From assembly GCA_002683825.1 (NCBI GenBank), contig NYUD01000048.1, forward strand, positions 38,950-102,949: 64,000 bases of DNA, given 5' to 3'. Below, piece after piece: positions 40,694 through 50,881 of the stretch. The position numbers were made by a program, and so were the translations under genes. The stretch is from Planctomycetota bacterium (lineage in GTDB: Bacteria; Planctomycetota; UBA1135; GCA-002686595). A model generated the notes under the pieces. It was not told the origin of the DNA and ran no database searches. It worked only from the letters and a program-made list of their open reading frames with translations. Position 1 is the first letter of the stretch. Each line of letters begins with the position of its first letter.

Positions 40694-43502
40694 GGTTTAT
40701 GAACTCGTCGAGGTTCAACAGCACTCGCGCCAGGGCGCTCCAAGCAGCGGCTTCGTGCTTTTCGATTTCTACCGGCTCGTCCTTGGTGTGAGCGTCCGGG
40801 GGGACGTAGGCCACGGCGGTCATCAGCGCTGCGGACTCGGGCGCCTGCTGGAAACTCACTCGTTGGCGGTCGAGGAAACCCTGTAAAAGTGCGCGCTCGC
40901 GGGGTTCCGGCACGCGTGAGAAGCACCATAGGAACGCACTATCAAGCCGCTCCCAGTCGTCGTCACCTCCTGCGCGCAGAATCCGCTGCCCCAGACCGGC
41001 GGCTAATTCAAGCATCATCGGGTCATTCGCCATCATCAAGGCCTGCAGCGGCGTGTTGGCCTGCTGGCGTTGCGAGCACGGAATGGTGGCCGGAGGTGCG
41101 TCGAAGGTTGCGTAGAAGGGGAAGGGGCTGGAGCGCCAGCTACTGGTGTACAGGGAGCGACGGAAGCGATCGGGACCTTCACTGACCGACCATTTCTTCG
41201 TCGTTGTGCGACCGAGGTTGCCGCCCTGGGTCAGGGGGGGATTCACCGGCGGGCCTCCGCGGTTGCGGGCCAGTAAGCCGCTGACGGTCAGGGCCGAATC
41301 GCGAATAGCCTCAGCTTCCAGCCGCAGTCGAGTTTGCCGTGCCAGGAGAATGTTATGGGGATCGCGTTCGTCCAGTTCGCTGCTTGCATCCGAAGATTGA
41401 CGATAGGTTTGCGACGTCACCAGGAGTCGCAAGAACGACTTCATGCTCCAGCCGTCGTCGACGAAGGTACGCGCGAGCCACTCGAGAAGGTCCGGGTGTG
41501 AGGGCGATGTCCCGCGCGTACCGAAATCGTTGCTGGTTTCTACAATTCCGCGCCCGAAGAGCTGCTGCCAGAAGCGGTTGACCGTGACGCGGGCGGTCAG
41601 TGCGTTTTGCGGTGAAACCAGCCAGCGGGCAAAATCGAGTCGCGACGCGCCGCCGGAATCCTCCCCGAATGTGGATGCCAGTAGTGCCGGAACCCCGGCG
41701 CTCACACGGGCTCCGCGTTCGAGGAAGTTGCCGCGCAGCAACACGTGGGTGGGACGCGGCTTCTTCCGCTCTTTCATCACGAGCGTCTTCACCGGCGTCG
41801 GACGCAAGGCTTGCAGGCGATCGATTTCCTCCCGTACCGGATCGAGCTCTGTGGCGAGGCTCAGAAAGTGCGCTTCCAACGGCTCCTTTTCCTCGGTGGA
41901 GCGCTCGGCAGCCGGTTTGAGTCGAATCTCTTCCAACTCGGGAGTCAGCGAGGGTCGAGCTCGAGGCGGCGTGGGGGTCGTTGTGACCGACAGCCTGAAA
42001 CGACCCAGGGTGTGCTCGTTGCCGATGCCCTGTTCGAGTTCGAAGTTCAAGAGCGTCCCGTTGTCAAAATCGATCGGCTCTGCAAGGACGAACACCGCCT
42101 CGTGCCGTCGACCGACCTGGGGGTAGATGCCCCAGCCTGTCCCGCGATCGTTGTCGTTCGCGTGGGCGATGGGGCCGTTGCTGACACGGTTCGCCTGCTC
42201 GTAGCTGGCCGTTGCCTTGGCCATCTTCCGTGGCTCGGGCTCGGCCGTCGCAAGCTGACCATCGAGGGCCGTCGCCGTCACGGTGAAGCCGGTCAGGACG
42301 AAGTTGCCGTAGCTGGTCCGGCCCGGTCCGTTCCTGGGAAGGGACTTGTCGGGTAAGACCTCGAGGCGCACACCTGTGATGCCGGTGAGTTCCGTCTTTG
42401 CAGAGACTGCGTAGGTCGCGACATCGGGCGAGGGGCCCGTCGCAAGGATCGAGGCATCCTCCAGCACCTTGAGCTCGACACCCTTGTTTGAAGACGTGCA
42501 AAGCGGCACGACGACCCGCCACGCTTCCTCCGACTCACTCAGGTCCTTTTCCCAGCGAAGTTGAGCCTCGCGCAATGCCGGAGTTACCGTGTGGAGCTTC
42601 TTGCACAGCTGAGCGACCTCCTTGGAGATCCGCCCGAGTTCGGCGCCTTCTTCGCGGGTCGGCAGGGGAAGATAGGGTTCTTGCGACCGCCCCCGGTCCT
42701 CGGTGTTGTTGAAGAACGCGAACATCCGGTAGTAGTCGCGACTTGTGAACGGATCGTACTTGTGGTCGTGGCACTGGACGCAGTTCAAGGTGCTCCCCAT
42801 CCAGACCGTGCCCGTTGTCTCCACACGGTTCTTTACGGCCTCGATGCGGAATTCTTCGTCGTCGACGCCATCCTCTTCCGTGATCATCGTGTTGCGATGA
42901 AAACCGGTGGCGACGCGATTCTTGCGGCTCGCACCGGGGACGAGGTCGCCGGCAAGCTGCAGGATCGTGAAGCGATCGAATGGCAGGTCGCGGTTGAAGG
43001 CGTCGACGACCCAGTCGCGGTACGGCCAGATCGAACGTTCATTATCGAAGCCGGCTCCGTCGGAATCGGAGTAGCGGGCCAGGTCCAACCAGTGCCGACC
43101 CCAACGTTCTCCAAAGTGGGGCGAGGCCAACAGGCGATCGACCAGGCGCCGGTAGGCACCGGGCTTCGTGTCGAAGACGAAGCGATCGACTTCCTTGGGC
43201 GTCGGCGGAAGTCCCAAGAGGTCGAAGCTCAGGCGACGGATGAGGGTCACGCGATCCGCCGGCAAAACGTGCTCGAGTCCCTCCCGCTGCAGGCGCGCTT
43301 GGATGAAGCTGTCGATGGGGTGCCGGGCGTGGTCCGTGGCGGGCGGGGTGACGCTACGCCAGGGTTGATAGGCCCAGTGGTCGCTCCGGAGAGTGGCGCT
43401 TTCGGAGGGCAACACCTGATCTTCGTGATGCACGGAGATCAGACCGGAGGCCTGAGTCAACCCGACAAACAGAAGCAAGAGCAAGCTTAGGAACGAACGC
43501 AT
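40686..43502 (-). CDS. PSD1 / planctomycete DUF1549-DUF1553 protein
   Basis: A 938-residue exported protein. Starting at ATG 43502 places the signal peptide directly (MRSFLSLLLLLFVGLTQASG); the GTG at 43526 adds eight unlikely residues. The first third is DUF1549 (PSCyt2) with RLSFDLLGLPPTPKEVD, HWLDLARYSDS and a NCVQCHDHKYDP segment containing a CxxCH haem-c-like motif. The middle (about 370-530) is a concanavalin-like beta region. The last third is DUF1553 (PSD1): RVTVNRFWQQLFGRGIVET, DFGTRG and QANTPLQALMMANDP. The usual N-terminal PSCyt1 cytochrome domain is missing. It forms an operon with the DUF1501 gene. Confidence 0.9.
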
Positions 43503-43743
43503 GGAAGGGCGGAGGGGGGGAAACACCCCTATGAACCGCGTCTAGCATCGTATCAACCCTCCCTGGCTGCAGAGCGTTGATAGCGACCGACGAAAGTCGA
43601 TCTACGTATGGTGGAAACGATTGCGCAAGGGAGACTACGTCAAAGGTCGAATTGTTCCGAGGCCGGAACTCTCCATCGAGAAAGAAGTTCGTGAAGCGTT
43701 TCGATCTGTTGGGACGGAGAGCACTTTCGTTTGCCGTGGATGG

Positions 43744-44745
43744 TCAATCCAGTACGACATCGCGCAGTGCGGGGAACACGCGACCCACCTTCTGCAACAG
43801 GTACTCTCCGTAGGTGCCTTCAAAAGCGTGCACACTCGCTCCATCCAGGCGAGCCGAGCGTTCACCGACATTTTCGGTGACCCGCATCAGGTCCCTGAAG
43901 GGGGCGAGTTTCGCGTGGTAGTTGGGATCCAGGAACAAGGGCATGGCGATGCGGCTCCGATCCCGTTGGCCGACGACGCGGTGCGTGATCGAGTGAAAGC
44001 GGCCGCCCGTGATGCGCTCCATCATGTCCCCGAGGTTGCACACCAGCGCGTTGGGAACGGGGGGTACGTCGATCCACCGTCCGTCCTTCGCGCGAACTTG
44101 CAGGCCGCCGGAGGAGTCCTGCCACAGGAGCGTCAGCAGGCCGTAGTCGCTGTGAGCGCCCACGCCCCACTCTGCGTCACCTGTTGCCACGGGGTAGTAA
44201 AAGATCCGAAACAGCACGAGGGGGTCAGCTGTGAAGCGCTCCTCGAAGGTCTGCTCCGGAAGACCGAGGCTTCTCGCGATGGCACGCAGGAGCCTTTGGC
44301 CTACCTCGACCAGTGCGTTCATGTGTGCGAGTACGCGCGCAGAAAAGCCTTCGAGGTCGGGAAACAGGTTGCGACCGTGCAAGGGTGTCTTCGCGACAAC
44401 GAGTGGGTGATCCTCCTTGAGCTCGGTTCCGAAGTACAGGCCTTCCTTGTCGTCCGGCTGTCCTGAGGTCAGTTCGCCTCCGGGCGGGAAGTAGCCACGC
44501 CAGGCGCGACCTCCGAGTTCCATTCGCAACCCTAGCTTGCGTTCGAGTTGCCAGGAGAAGAACTCGCGGCTGAGTTTCTCCAGGGCCTCGATCGTATCCT
44601 CCTCAATGCCGTGATGGCGGAGGTAGAAGGTGCCCCATTCGCTGCAGACACGGCCTAGCCGTTCGATGTCTGCGCACGATCCTTCGCCCGGGGTGTCGAG
44701 CTTTCGAAGGTCGAACACGGGCAGAGGTGGATCCCGGCGATGCAT
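43744..44745 (-). CDS. 2-oxoglutarate/Fe(II)-dependent dioxygenase, isopenicillin N synthase-like
   Basis: A 333-residue oxygenase of the isopenicillin-N-synthase-like family. The iron facial triad is H198-x-D200 in GAHSDYG and H255 in SITHRV; R265 in SRIAMP fits the 2-oxoglutarate carboxylate-binding position. The N-terminal DIOX_N region contains PVFDLRKLD and GTFYLRHHGI. The ATG at 44745 is preferred over the one at 44793 because the family alignment begins with PLPVFDLR. The substrate cannot be predicted. The 241 nt downstream to the PSD1 start hold no gene that I can support. Confidence 0.88.
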   Translation of the reverse strand: MHRRDPPLPVFDLRKLDTPGEGSCADIERLGRVCSEWGTFYLRHHGIEEDTIEALEKLSREFFSWQLERKLGLRMELGGRAWRGYFPPGGELTSGQPDDKEGLYFGTELKEDHPLVVAKTPLHGRNLFPDLEGFSARVLAHMNALVEVGQRLLRAIARSLGLPEQTFEERFTADPLVLFRIFYYPVATGDAEWGVGAHSDYGLLTLLWQDSSGGLQVRAKDGRWIDVPPVPNALVCNLGDMMERITGGRFHSITHRVVGQRDRSRIAMPLFLDPNYHAKLAPFRDLMRVTENVGERSARLDGASVHAFEGTYGEYLLQKVGRVFPALRDVVLD

Positions 44746-44883
44746 GGGTGCAGCATAACGTCCTGCACGCAAGGTCCTGTCGACAGTTGACACCCCCGCA
44801 TGCCGGGAAGTCGGCTGAAGAACCGAGCTTCGATCCTTCGTCTGGTGGCGTTCGAGGCGAACCCTCGCGGATCCTGGTGCGGA

Positions 44884-46947
44884 CTAGAGGGACTCCTGCA
44901 GTTTCCGGAGCCTTTGCACCTGGGCCTCGAGTTCAAGGTTCTCGGGATTGAGGCGGGCGGCCCACTCAAGGTAGGTCAGGGCTTGCTCCAGCTCTCCTCG
45001 CGCCTCGAGTTCCGTGGCGAGCAGTTGCAGGGATTGACTTTCGTCTACCTGCCTGGCTTGGTCGGCCTCGAGAAAGCGCTGTCGGTAGATCCGCACGGCG
45101 GCGCGGTACAGCTCGATCGCCTCGTCACCGCTCAGCAGGCTGCCCAGCCGATTCATCGCCTTGATGTTGTCGTGTGAGCCTTTTAGTGCGGAACGGTAGC
45201 AATCCGCCGCTCGATCGAGGCGATTGCTCGCTACCTCGACATCGCCCAGTGCGATGTTGGCTTCGGCGTCATTCGCGTTTTTGATGACGACCTGCTCCAG
45301 TTCGGCTCGCGCCTCGTCCAGGCGACCCTCTTTCAAGAGGGCGCGACCGAGTAGCGTTCGAGCTTCGCCGTTGTCGGGCGTTCTCTCCAGGACGCCGCGT
45401 AACGTCTTCGCGGCCCCCTCGAAATCGCCACTGCCCAGCATGGCCCGGGCGCGCCCTACATAGGGCCGGCCCTTGTTACCCGGACGCAGTTCACTCCAGC
45501 GCCGGTGATGCTCGATCGACTCCCTGGCCTCCCCCGTGCGTAGCGTGATTTCCGCCAGCTGGCGGTGCCAACCCGCGTTGTCCGGTTGGCTGCGAGCCAG
45601 CAGCTTGTAATACGCCTTGCTGTCGCGCAGGAGTTTCCAGGAGAAGTCGCGCCACAGAATCGGCAGGTCCTCTTCGGTTTCGGTAAGGACGAGCATCATC
45701 AGCTCGCCCATCTCGTCATCCGACTGTTCGCCGTGAACGACCCGCCTGGGCGGCGAGCTGGGGTTCAACGGGTTGTCCGCTGAATTGTCGTATACGTAGC
45801 GCATCGACAGTTTGGTGCCCCGTGGCAACTCCAGCGGCTCTTCGTAGAAGTAGTCGTCCTGCCAGTTGAAATCCCAGTTCGGGATGTGGAAGAGCTGGTG
45901 TCTGGTTCCATCCGGAAGTGTGGCCCAGGCGCGCAAGTCCTTCCCCAGGTAGTGAGCATGGGGGTAGATGCCGAGGATGGCGAGGTTCGTCGGCAGGGTG
46001 TAATGGTCTTCCACGACGTAATCGCTCTTTCCCGGTGGGATGTCGATCACGCGCGAGAGCAGGCGGAGGCTCATCGGGTGCCGCCGGGGGGGTGTGTCGG
46101 AAAAATGCAGGCCGACCCCGACCCGCACCTGCTCGGGACGGCCCGTGGGGCGCATGTGGAGCTGCAGCACGATGTCGGTACGATCGTCCAGGAGCCAAGC
46201 GATGTCCTCGCTGCCGGGGCGTGGGATGTTCCCCGGCGTCCAGCCACAAAACTGACCCTCGGGCATTTGCGCCGGAGTCGGTGTCATTCCTCCGAAACCG
46301 GGGTACGGTTCCGCTTCCTCCTTGGCGCGTGCGCCGCCGGAACGATCGATGAAGAGTACAGCGTGATGCACGACCGGGCGGTTTTCGACACGCCACTCTA
46401 CCGCTCGAACGTAGCGTCGGCCGCCGGCGGTTGCGGGGATGACGAAGTTTCGATAGACGTCGCGCCCCTCCTCGGAAAGCGTGTAGGCTTCGGGCATCGT
46501 CAGCACGAGATCGGGTTTGCCCAGCTGCCAGTCCTCGGACCATTGCGGCGGCTGTGGGACTCTGTCGGCCGGCCCCTCGGGCATGCCGTTCGCGATCCAC
46601 TCCTGGAGCAGTGCGAGCTCCTCCTCGCTGAGCGAACGATCGCCCTCGAACGCGCTCACCGCCGGATCCCGCGAGGGTGCGGGCTGCCACACGGGCATGT
46701 ACTTCGATTCTGTGACCATCGCGATCTGCCGGCCGCGCCGGCTCACGTCCGCATAGCTCAGAAAAGGGAATGGAGCTGCCTCACCGGGCCGGTGACAAAC
46801 CGTGCAGTGCTCGTAGATGATCGGCGCCACTTCGGCGAAGCTGGGGTCGTTTGCCGTGCCTGCGCCTCCGCCGCAGCCTGTGAGGGCGGCCACCAGTCCC
46901 AGCGCCGCGGCGCCGGAGGTTCTCGCGGTCAGAGGAGGCGTGGTCAT
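44884..46947 (-). CDS. Cytochrome c / copper monooxygenase-like / TPR lipoprotein
   Basis: A 687-residue predicted lipoprotein (lipobox LTGC, C25) with three parts. A c-type haem motif C48-T-V-C51-H52 opens a cytochrome-like domain that includes MPVWQPAP. Residues about 150-430 resemble the peptidylglycine monooxygenase-type copper fold: HH at 194-195, H264 in LQLHM, HAH at 330-332 and a Met near 416 are plausible copper ligands. Residues about 450-687 are TPR repeats (GRALLKEGRLDEARAELEQV, YLEWAARLNPENLELE). The fusion suggests an envelope redox enzyme or assembly scaffold. The arrangement is seen in planctomycetes and acidobacteria, but its function is unknown. Confidence 0.8.
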   Translation of the reverse strand: MTTPPLTARTSGAAALGLVAALTGCGGGAGTANDPSFAEVAPIIYEHCTVCHRPGEAAPFPFLSYADVSRRGRQIAMVTESKYMPVWQPAPSRDPAVSAFEGDRSLSEEELALLQEWIANGMPEGPADRVPQPPQWSEDWQLGKPDLVLTMPEAYTLSEEGRDVYRNFVIPATAGGRRYVRAVEWRVENRPVVHHAVLFIDRSGGARAKEEAEPYPGFGGMTPTPAQMPEGQFCGWTPGNIPRPGSEDIAWLLDDRTDIVLQLHMRPTGRPEQVRVGVGLHFSDTPPRRHPMSLRLLSRVIDIPPGKSDYVVEDHYTLPTNLAILGIYPHAHYLGKDLRAWATLPDGTRHQLFHIPNWDFNWQDDYFYEEPLELPRGTKLSMRYVYDNSADNPLNPSSPPRRVVHGEQSDDEMGELMMLVLTETEEDLPILWRDFSWKLLRDSKAYYKLLARSQPDNAGWHRQLAEITLRTGEARESIEHHRRWSELRPGNKGRPYVGRARAMLGSGDFEGAAKTLRGVLERTPDNGEARTLLGRALLKEGRLDEARAELEQVVIKNANDAEANIALGDVEVASNRLDRAADCYRSALKGSHDNIKAMNRLGSLLSGDEAIELYRAAVRIYRQRFLEADQARQVDESQSLQLLATELEARGELEQALTYLEWAARLNPENLELEAQVQRLRKLQESL

Positions 46948-47021
46948 CGCGGCAATTCTACGCTGGTTCCCGACCGACGTTTGCGGCAGGATGCCCGCGA
47001 CCTCTCGACCACGAGGATTTC

Positions 47022-48401
47022 ATGGGCACGACCAAAGGAATGTTGAGCGCCGAGGACCTCCAGGAACACGTTTCGGCGGGCGAGATCGACACGGTCTTGG
47101 TGGTCTTTCCCGATCTTTACGGGCGGCTGATGGGCAAGCGTTTCGACGCGGAGTTTTTCTTGGAGGAGGTGCTGTCCCACGGCGGCCACGCCTGCGACTA
47201 CCTGCTGACCGTCGACATGGGGATGAACCCGGTCGCGGGGTATCACTTCGCGAACTGGGAAAAGGGATACGGCGACGTGCATCTCGTCTGCGACATCCAG
47301 ACCCTGCGCCGAGCCAGCTGGCTGGATCGAACCGCAATGGTGCTGTGTGACGTCGCCGCCCGCGAGGGGGAAGGGCTCCTGGACCTGGCCCCGCGTTCGA
47401 TTTTGAAGCGGCAGGCGATGCGCGCCCAGGCCCTGGGCTTTCGCGTCTGCGCGGCCTCCGAGCTCGAGTTCTACTCCTACAACACCCCCTACCGCGCGGC
47501 CGCGGAGCGGGGCTATGCGGAGCTCGAGCCGACCGGTTGGTACATCGAGGACTACCACACTCTGCAGGGCACGCGCGAGGAAGCGTTGATCGGTGCCGCC
47601 CGACGCCACCTGCGCGATTCCGGAGTGCCCGTCGAGAATTCCAAGGGCGAGTGGGGTTTGGGCCAGCACGAAATCAACGTGCGCTACACCGACGTGGTGG
47701 AGATGGCGGATCGCCATTGCGTCTACAAGCAGTGTCTGCGCGAGGTTGCGATGGAGCTCGGCCAGAGCGTCACCTTCATGGCCAAGCCGGATGCCGGCCA
47801 GTCCGGCTCGAGTTGCCACATCCACATGAGCCTCTTCTGCGAGGAGGAAAATGCCTTTGCGGGCGATCGAGAGCTGGGTCCGATCCGCTGTTCCGATGTC
47901 TTCCGCCACTTCCTCGGCGGATGGATGGCCCACACGCCTGATGTCATGGCGCTCTACGCGCCGACCGTGAATTCCTACAAGCGCTACCAGGCCGCCTCGT
48001 GGGCGCCCACTCGTATGGCCTGGAGCTACGACAACCGCACCGCCGGATTCCGCGTGGTGGGATCCGGCGCCAGCCTACGGATCGAGTGCCGCATCCCCGG
48101 AGCGGATTGCAATCCGTATCTCGCGTTCGCCGCCTGCCTCGCCTCCGGGCTCGACGGAATCGAGAAACGGATCGAACCGCCGGCCATGTTTGAAGGGGAT
48201 GTCTATGCCGCCAAGGATCAGCCGGTGGTTCCGCAGAGCCTCGCCGAAGCCGCAGCCCTTTTTGAGTCGAGCGTTTTCACCCGCGCGACCTTCGGCGACG
48301 ACGTGGTCGATCACTACTCCCATTTCTACCGCAGCGAGGTCGCTGCTTTCGGGTGCGCGGTGACCGACTGGGAGCGGAAACGCTACTTCGAACAGATCTA
48401 A
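47022..48401 (+). CDS. Glutamine synthetase family protein (gamma-glutamyl-amine ligase-like)
   Basis: A 459-residue ATP-dependent ligase of the glutamine synthetase fold. The N-terminal beta-grasp contains FPDLYGRLMGKRF, typical of the glutamine-synthetase-like enzymes that act on amines. The catalytic domain has SELEFY, GQHEINVRY and HIHMSLF (metal/glutamate loop), then NSYKRY and RIECRIPGADCNPYLAFAA. These variants differ from ammonia-assimilating GlnA, and the neighbours (an SDR and an ALDH) suggest amine catabolism through gamma-glutamylated intermediates. GAGGA lies 4 nt upstream of the ATG. It is cotranscribed with the SDR gene 14 nt downstream. Confidence 0.88.
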   Translation: MGTTKGMLSAEDLQEHVSAGEIDTVLVVFPDLYGRLMGKRFDAEFFLEEVLSHGGHACDYLLTVDMGMNPVAGYHFANWEKGYGDVHLVCDIQTLRRASWLDRTAMVLCDVAAREGEGLLDLAPRSILKRQAMRAQALGFRVCAASELEFYSYNTPYRAAAERGYAELEPTGWYIEDYHTLQGTREEALIGAARRHLRDSGVPVENSKGEWGLGQHEINVRYTDVVEMADRHCVYKQCLREVAMELGQSVTFMAKPDAGQSGSSCHIHMSLFCEEENAFAGDRELGPIRCSDVFRHFLGGWMAHTPDVMALYAPTVNSYKRYQAASWAPTRMAWSYDNRTAGFRVVGSGASLRIECRIPGADCNPYLAFAACLASGLDGIEKRIEPPAMFEGDVYAAKDQPVVPQSLAEAAALFESSVFTRATFGDDVVDHYSHFYRSEVAAFGCAVTDWERKRYFEQI

Positions 48402-48415
48402 GGGACGAGAATCGA

Positions 48416-49189
48416 ATGCGACTGCAAGACAAGGTGGCTCTTATCACGGGCGCGGCCAGCGGGATCGGTAGGGAATCGGCGCTGCTATTCGCTGCGGAGG
48501 GGGCTGGTGTCGTGGTTGCCGACCTGCAGGACGACGCGGGGCAGGCGACCATCAAGGAGATCGAAGGGAAAGGCGGCAGGGCCTGCTATGTACACGCCGA
48601 TGTTTCGAGCGCCGTCGATTGCGAAGCCATGGTGGCCTTCGCAGAGAAACGCTTCGGCAAGCTCGATGTGATGTTCAACAACGCCGGCATCAGCCACGCG
48701 AGGGACGACGATGCGGTCGTCACCGAGGAAGAGGTGTGGGACCTCACCATGCGGATCAACCTCAAGGGGGTTTTTCTCGGTTGCAAATTCGCCATCCCGG
48801 CCCTGCGTCGGGCGGGGGGCGGCTCGATCATCAATACGGCGTCCTTCGTGGCGACCCTCGGTGCCGCAACGCCGCAACTTGCCTACACCGCCAGCAAGGG
48901 CGGAGTGCTGGCGATGACTCGCGAGCTTGCGGTCATTCACGCGCGCGAGAACATCCGGATCAATGCGCTGAGTCCGGGCCCGCTACGGACCGAACTCCTT
49001 ATGAAGTACCTCGACACGGAAGAGAAGCGCCGGCGTCGCCTCGTCCACATCCCCCTGGGACGCTTTGGAGAAGCGAAGGAGATCGCGCGTGCGGCTCTGT
49101 ATCTCGCCTCCGACGAGGCTTCGTTCACCACCGGTACGAACTTCCTGGTCGACGGGGGGATTACCGCTGCCTACGTGACCCCCGAGTGA
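48416..49189 (+). CDS. Short-chain dehydrogenase/reductase
   Basis: A 257-residue classical SDR. The cofactor motif is TGAASGIG (11-18), followed by an Asp/Leu segment (VVADLQDD, which favours NAD+), NNAG (88-91), catalytic S143 and the YTASK motif with Y157 and K161. The C-terminal region ends in LASDEASFTTGTNFLVDGG, typical of the family. The ATG at 48416 follows the ligase stop by 14 nt, so the two genes share an mRNA. The substrate is unknown; context suggests an alcohol or aldehyde intermediate of amine breakdown. The start at 48353 upstream is unlikely because it overlaps the ligase gene. Confidence 0.9.
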   Translation: MRLQDKVALITGAASGIGRESALLFAAEGAGVVVADLQDDAGQATIKEIEGKGGRACYVHADVSSAVDCEAMVAFAEKRFGKLDVMFNNAGISHARDDDAVVTEEEVWDLTMRINLKGVFLGCKFAIPALRRAGGGSIINTASFVATLGAATPQLAYTASKGGVLAMTRELAVIHARENIRINALSPGPLRTELLMKYLDTEEKRRRRLVHIPLGRFGEAKEIARAALYLASDEASFTTGTNFLVDGGITAAYVTPE

Positions 49190-49200
49190 GGGATGGCGTC

Positions 49201-50592
49201 TTAGTCCTTCGGGAATGAAATCGTCTTCGGGATCGTGAACTGCTTGTGTCCGTCGACGCTTCCGATGAAGCCGAAGCCGGACTCCCGCGCGCCGGCCCAG
49301 GGGGCTCCCTGCGCTGCGTTCAGGTAGCGGTTCACACCCACGGTCCCCGCGCGAATGCGCAGGGCTATGCGACGCCCACGCTCCAGGTCGCCCGTATAGA
49401 CGTTCGCTCCCAGGCCGTAGGGCGTATCGTTCGCCAGGCGCACGGCTTCCTCTTCCTCGCCGTTGAAGCGCGAGAGCGTGATCACGGGCCCGAAGGTCTC
49501 CTGATGGTTGATCGACAGTTCGGGACTGAGATCCGAAAGCACCGTCGCGGGATAGAACCACCCCTCGCCATCCGGAATATCGCCACCCAGGAGCAGTCGC
49601 GCGCCGGCTTGCTTGGCCTCTTCGACCTGCTCGCACACTTTTTCGCGCTGTTCGGCGGAGACCATGGGGCCCATCTTGACCCCTTCTTCGAAGCCGCTGC
49701 CGTGCTTCCACAGCCTGGCCTTTTCGACGACAAGCTCTTCGAATCGCTCGGCCGCACTGTCCTCCACGAAGATGCGTTCGACGCTGCAGCAAACCTGGCC
49801 CGTGTTGCGCAACGCGTGCAGGACCGCGCAATCTGCTGCTGCGCCAAGGTCTGCGTCCGCGAAGACCACCAAGGGGTCCTTGCCGCCCAGTTCCAGTACC
49901 AGACGTTTCAGACGTCCGCTGGCGCTCTTCATGATGGCCTTGCCCGTGGCGCGGCTCCCGACGAAGCCGATCATGTCGACGTCACCCTCGACCAATTGGG
50001 CGCCCACCTCGCCCTGGCCGTGGATCTGGACGAGCACATCCCGCGGCAGGAACTCGTTCATGAGCTCCGCCAAGCGCTGGCCGCTCTGCGGCACGAGTTC
50101 GGAGGGCTTGAAGACCACCGTGTTACCCGTCCCGAGGGCGGGGGGGAGGAGTTCCAGAGGCATTCCGATCGGAAAATTCCACGGCGTGATGACCGCCACG
50201 ACACCGAGCGGTTCGCGCAAGACGTGGGATTCGCAGCCCTTGCCCTGCAGCACCACGGGTGCGAGGGCCTCTTCGATCTCCTCCATCGTGCGGCGCAGGG
50301 TGCCGGCCCAACCTTCGACCTCGCCCACCGCGTCATTCACGGGTTTGCCCATCTCGCGCGTGATCAGCTCGGCAAATTCGCGTTTGCGCTCCAGGAGCGC
50401 GTCCCCGGCCTGGATCAGGAGCTCGGCGCGCTTTTCGAGTCCCAGATCGGCCCAGGCAGGCTGTGCGGCTCGGGCCCGTGCGATCGCCTGTCTCACCTCC
50501 TGCGGGCTGGCACACTGAATCTCGGAGATCGTTTCACCCGTGGCCGGGTCGAGATTGAGGAAGGTATTCTTCGACGAGGTGGTCTGGGTCAT
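49201..50592 (-). CDS. NAD(P)-dependent aldehyde dehydrogenase
   Basis: A 463-residue aldehyde dehydrogenase close to the succinate-semialdehyde dehydrogenase group. Key residues: N139 in ITPWNFP, E234 in LELGG, catalytic C268 in NTGQVCCS and KPSELVP for cofactor binding. The start is ATG 50592, with GGAG 7 nt upstream. It converges with the SDR gene (11 nt apart). Together with the ligase and SDR it would oxidise an aldehyde produced from an amine or alcohol, such as a gamma-glutamyl amine pathway; this link is inferred from position only. Confidence 0.9.
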   Translation of the reverse strand: MTQTTSSKNTFLNLDPATGETISEIQCASPQEVRQAIARARAAQPAWADLGLEKRAELLIQAGDALLERKREFAELITREMGKPVNDAVGEVEGWAGTLRRTMEEIEEALAPVVLQGKGCESHVLREPLGVVAVITPWNFPIGMPLELLPPALGTGNTVVFKPSELVPQSGQRLAELMNEFLPRDVLVQIHGQGEVGAQLVEGDVDMIGFVGSRATGKAIMKSASGRLKRLVLELGGKDPLVVFADADLGAAADCAVLHALRNTGQVCCSVERIFVEDSAAERFEELVVEKARLWKHGSGFEEGVKMGPMVSAEQREKVCEQVEEAKQAGARLLLGGDIPDGEGWFYPATVLSDLSPELSINHQETFGPVITLSRFNGEEEEAVRLANDTPYGLGANVYTGDLERGRRIALRIRAGTVGVNRYLNAAQGAPWAGARESGFGFIGSVDGHKQFTIPKTISFPKD

Positions 50593-50764
50593 GATCGTGC
50601 TCCAGGACCGGCTGGGCGCCGGGGATCGGCTCTCACCGATGGACGGTTCGTAGCGGCTCGAGTATAGGGGGGAAACTCCCACGGCGATCCTCCCCGGTGT
50701 CGGGCGCTCGGTTTCAGGAGCGGCCATACCGATTGGTGCACTCTGTGGCGGGGACAACGTGTGC

Positions 50765-50881
50765 ATGAGCCTGGACCGCCTCGAAGCGATGGTGCGAGAA
50801 GCACGCCAGGCCGGCATGCCCCCGTCGGTTCGAGGCGAAACTATCCGGCAGCTAGCCCGTGTGGTTGCAGCCCAGAAGTGA
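50765..50881 (+). CDS. Possible 38-residue small protein
   Basis: ATG 50765 (or the in-frame GTG at 50759 with GGGGA 4 nt upstream) opens a frame of Ala/Arg/Val-rich, helix-like sequence ending in QLARVVAAQK. It lies in the 259-nt gap upstream of the ALDH gene and overlaps the 3' end of the convergent Cys-rich gene by 30 nt. The codon use is similar to neighbours, but there is no family match. Weak candidate. Confidence 0.22.
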   Translation: MSLDRLEAMVREARQAGMPPSVRGETIRQLARVVAAQK

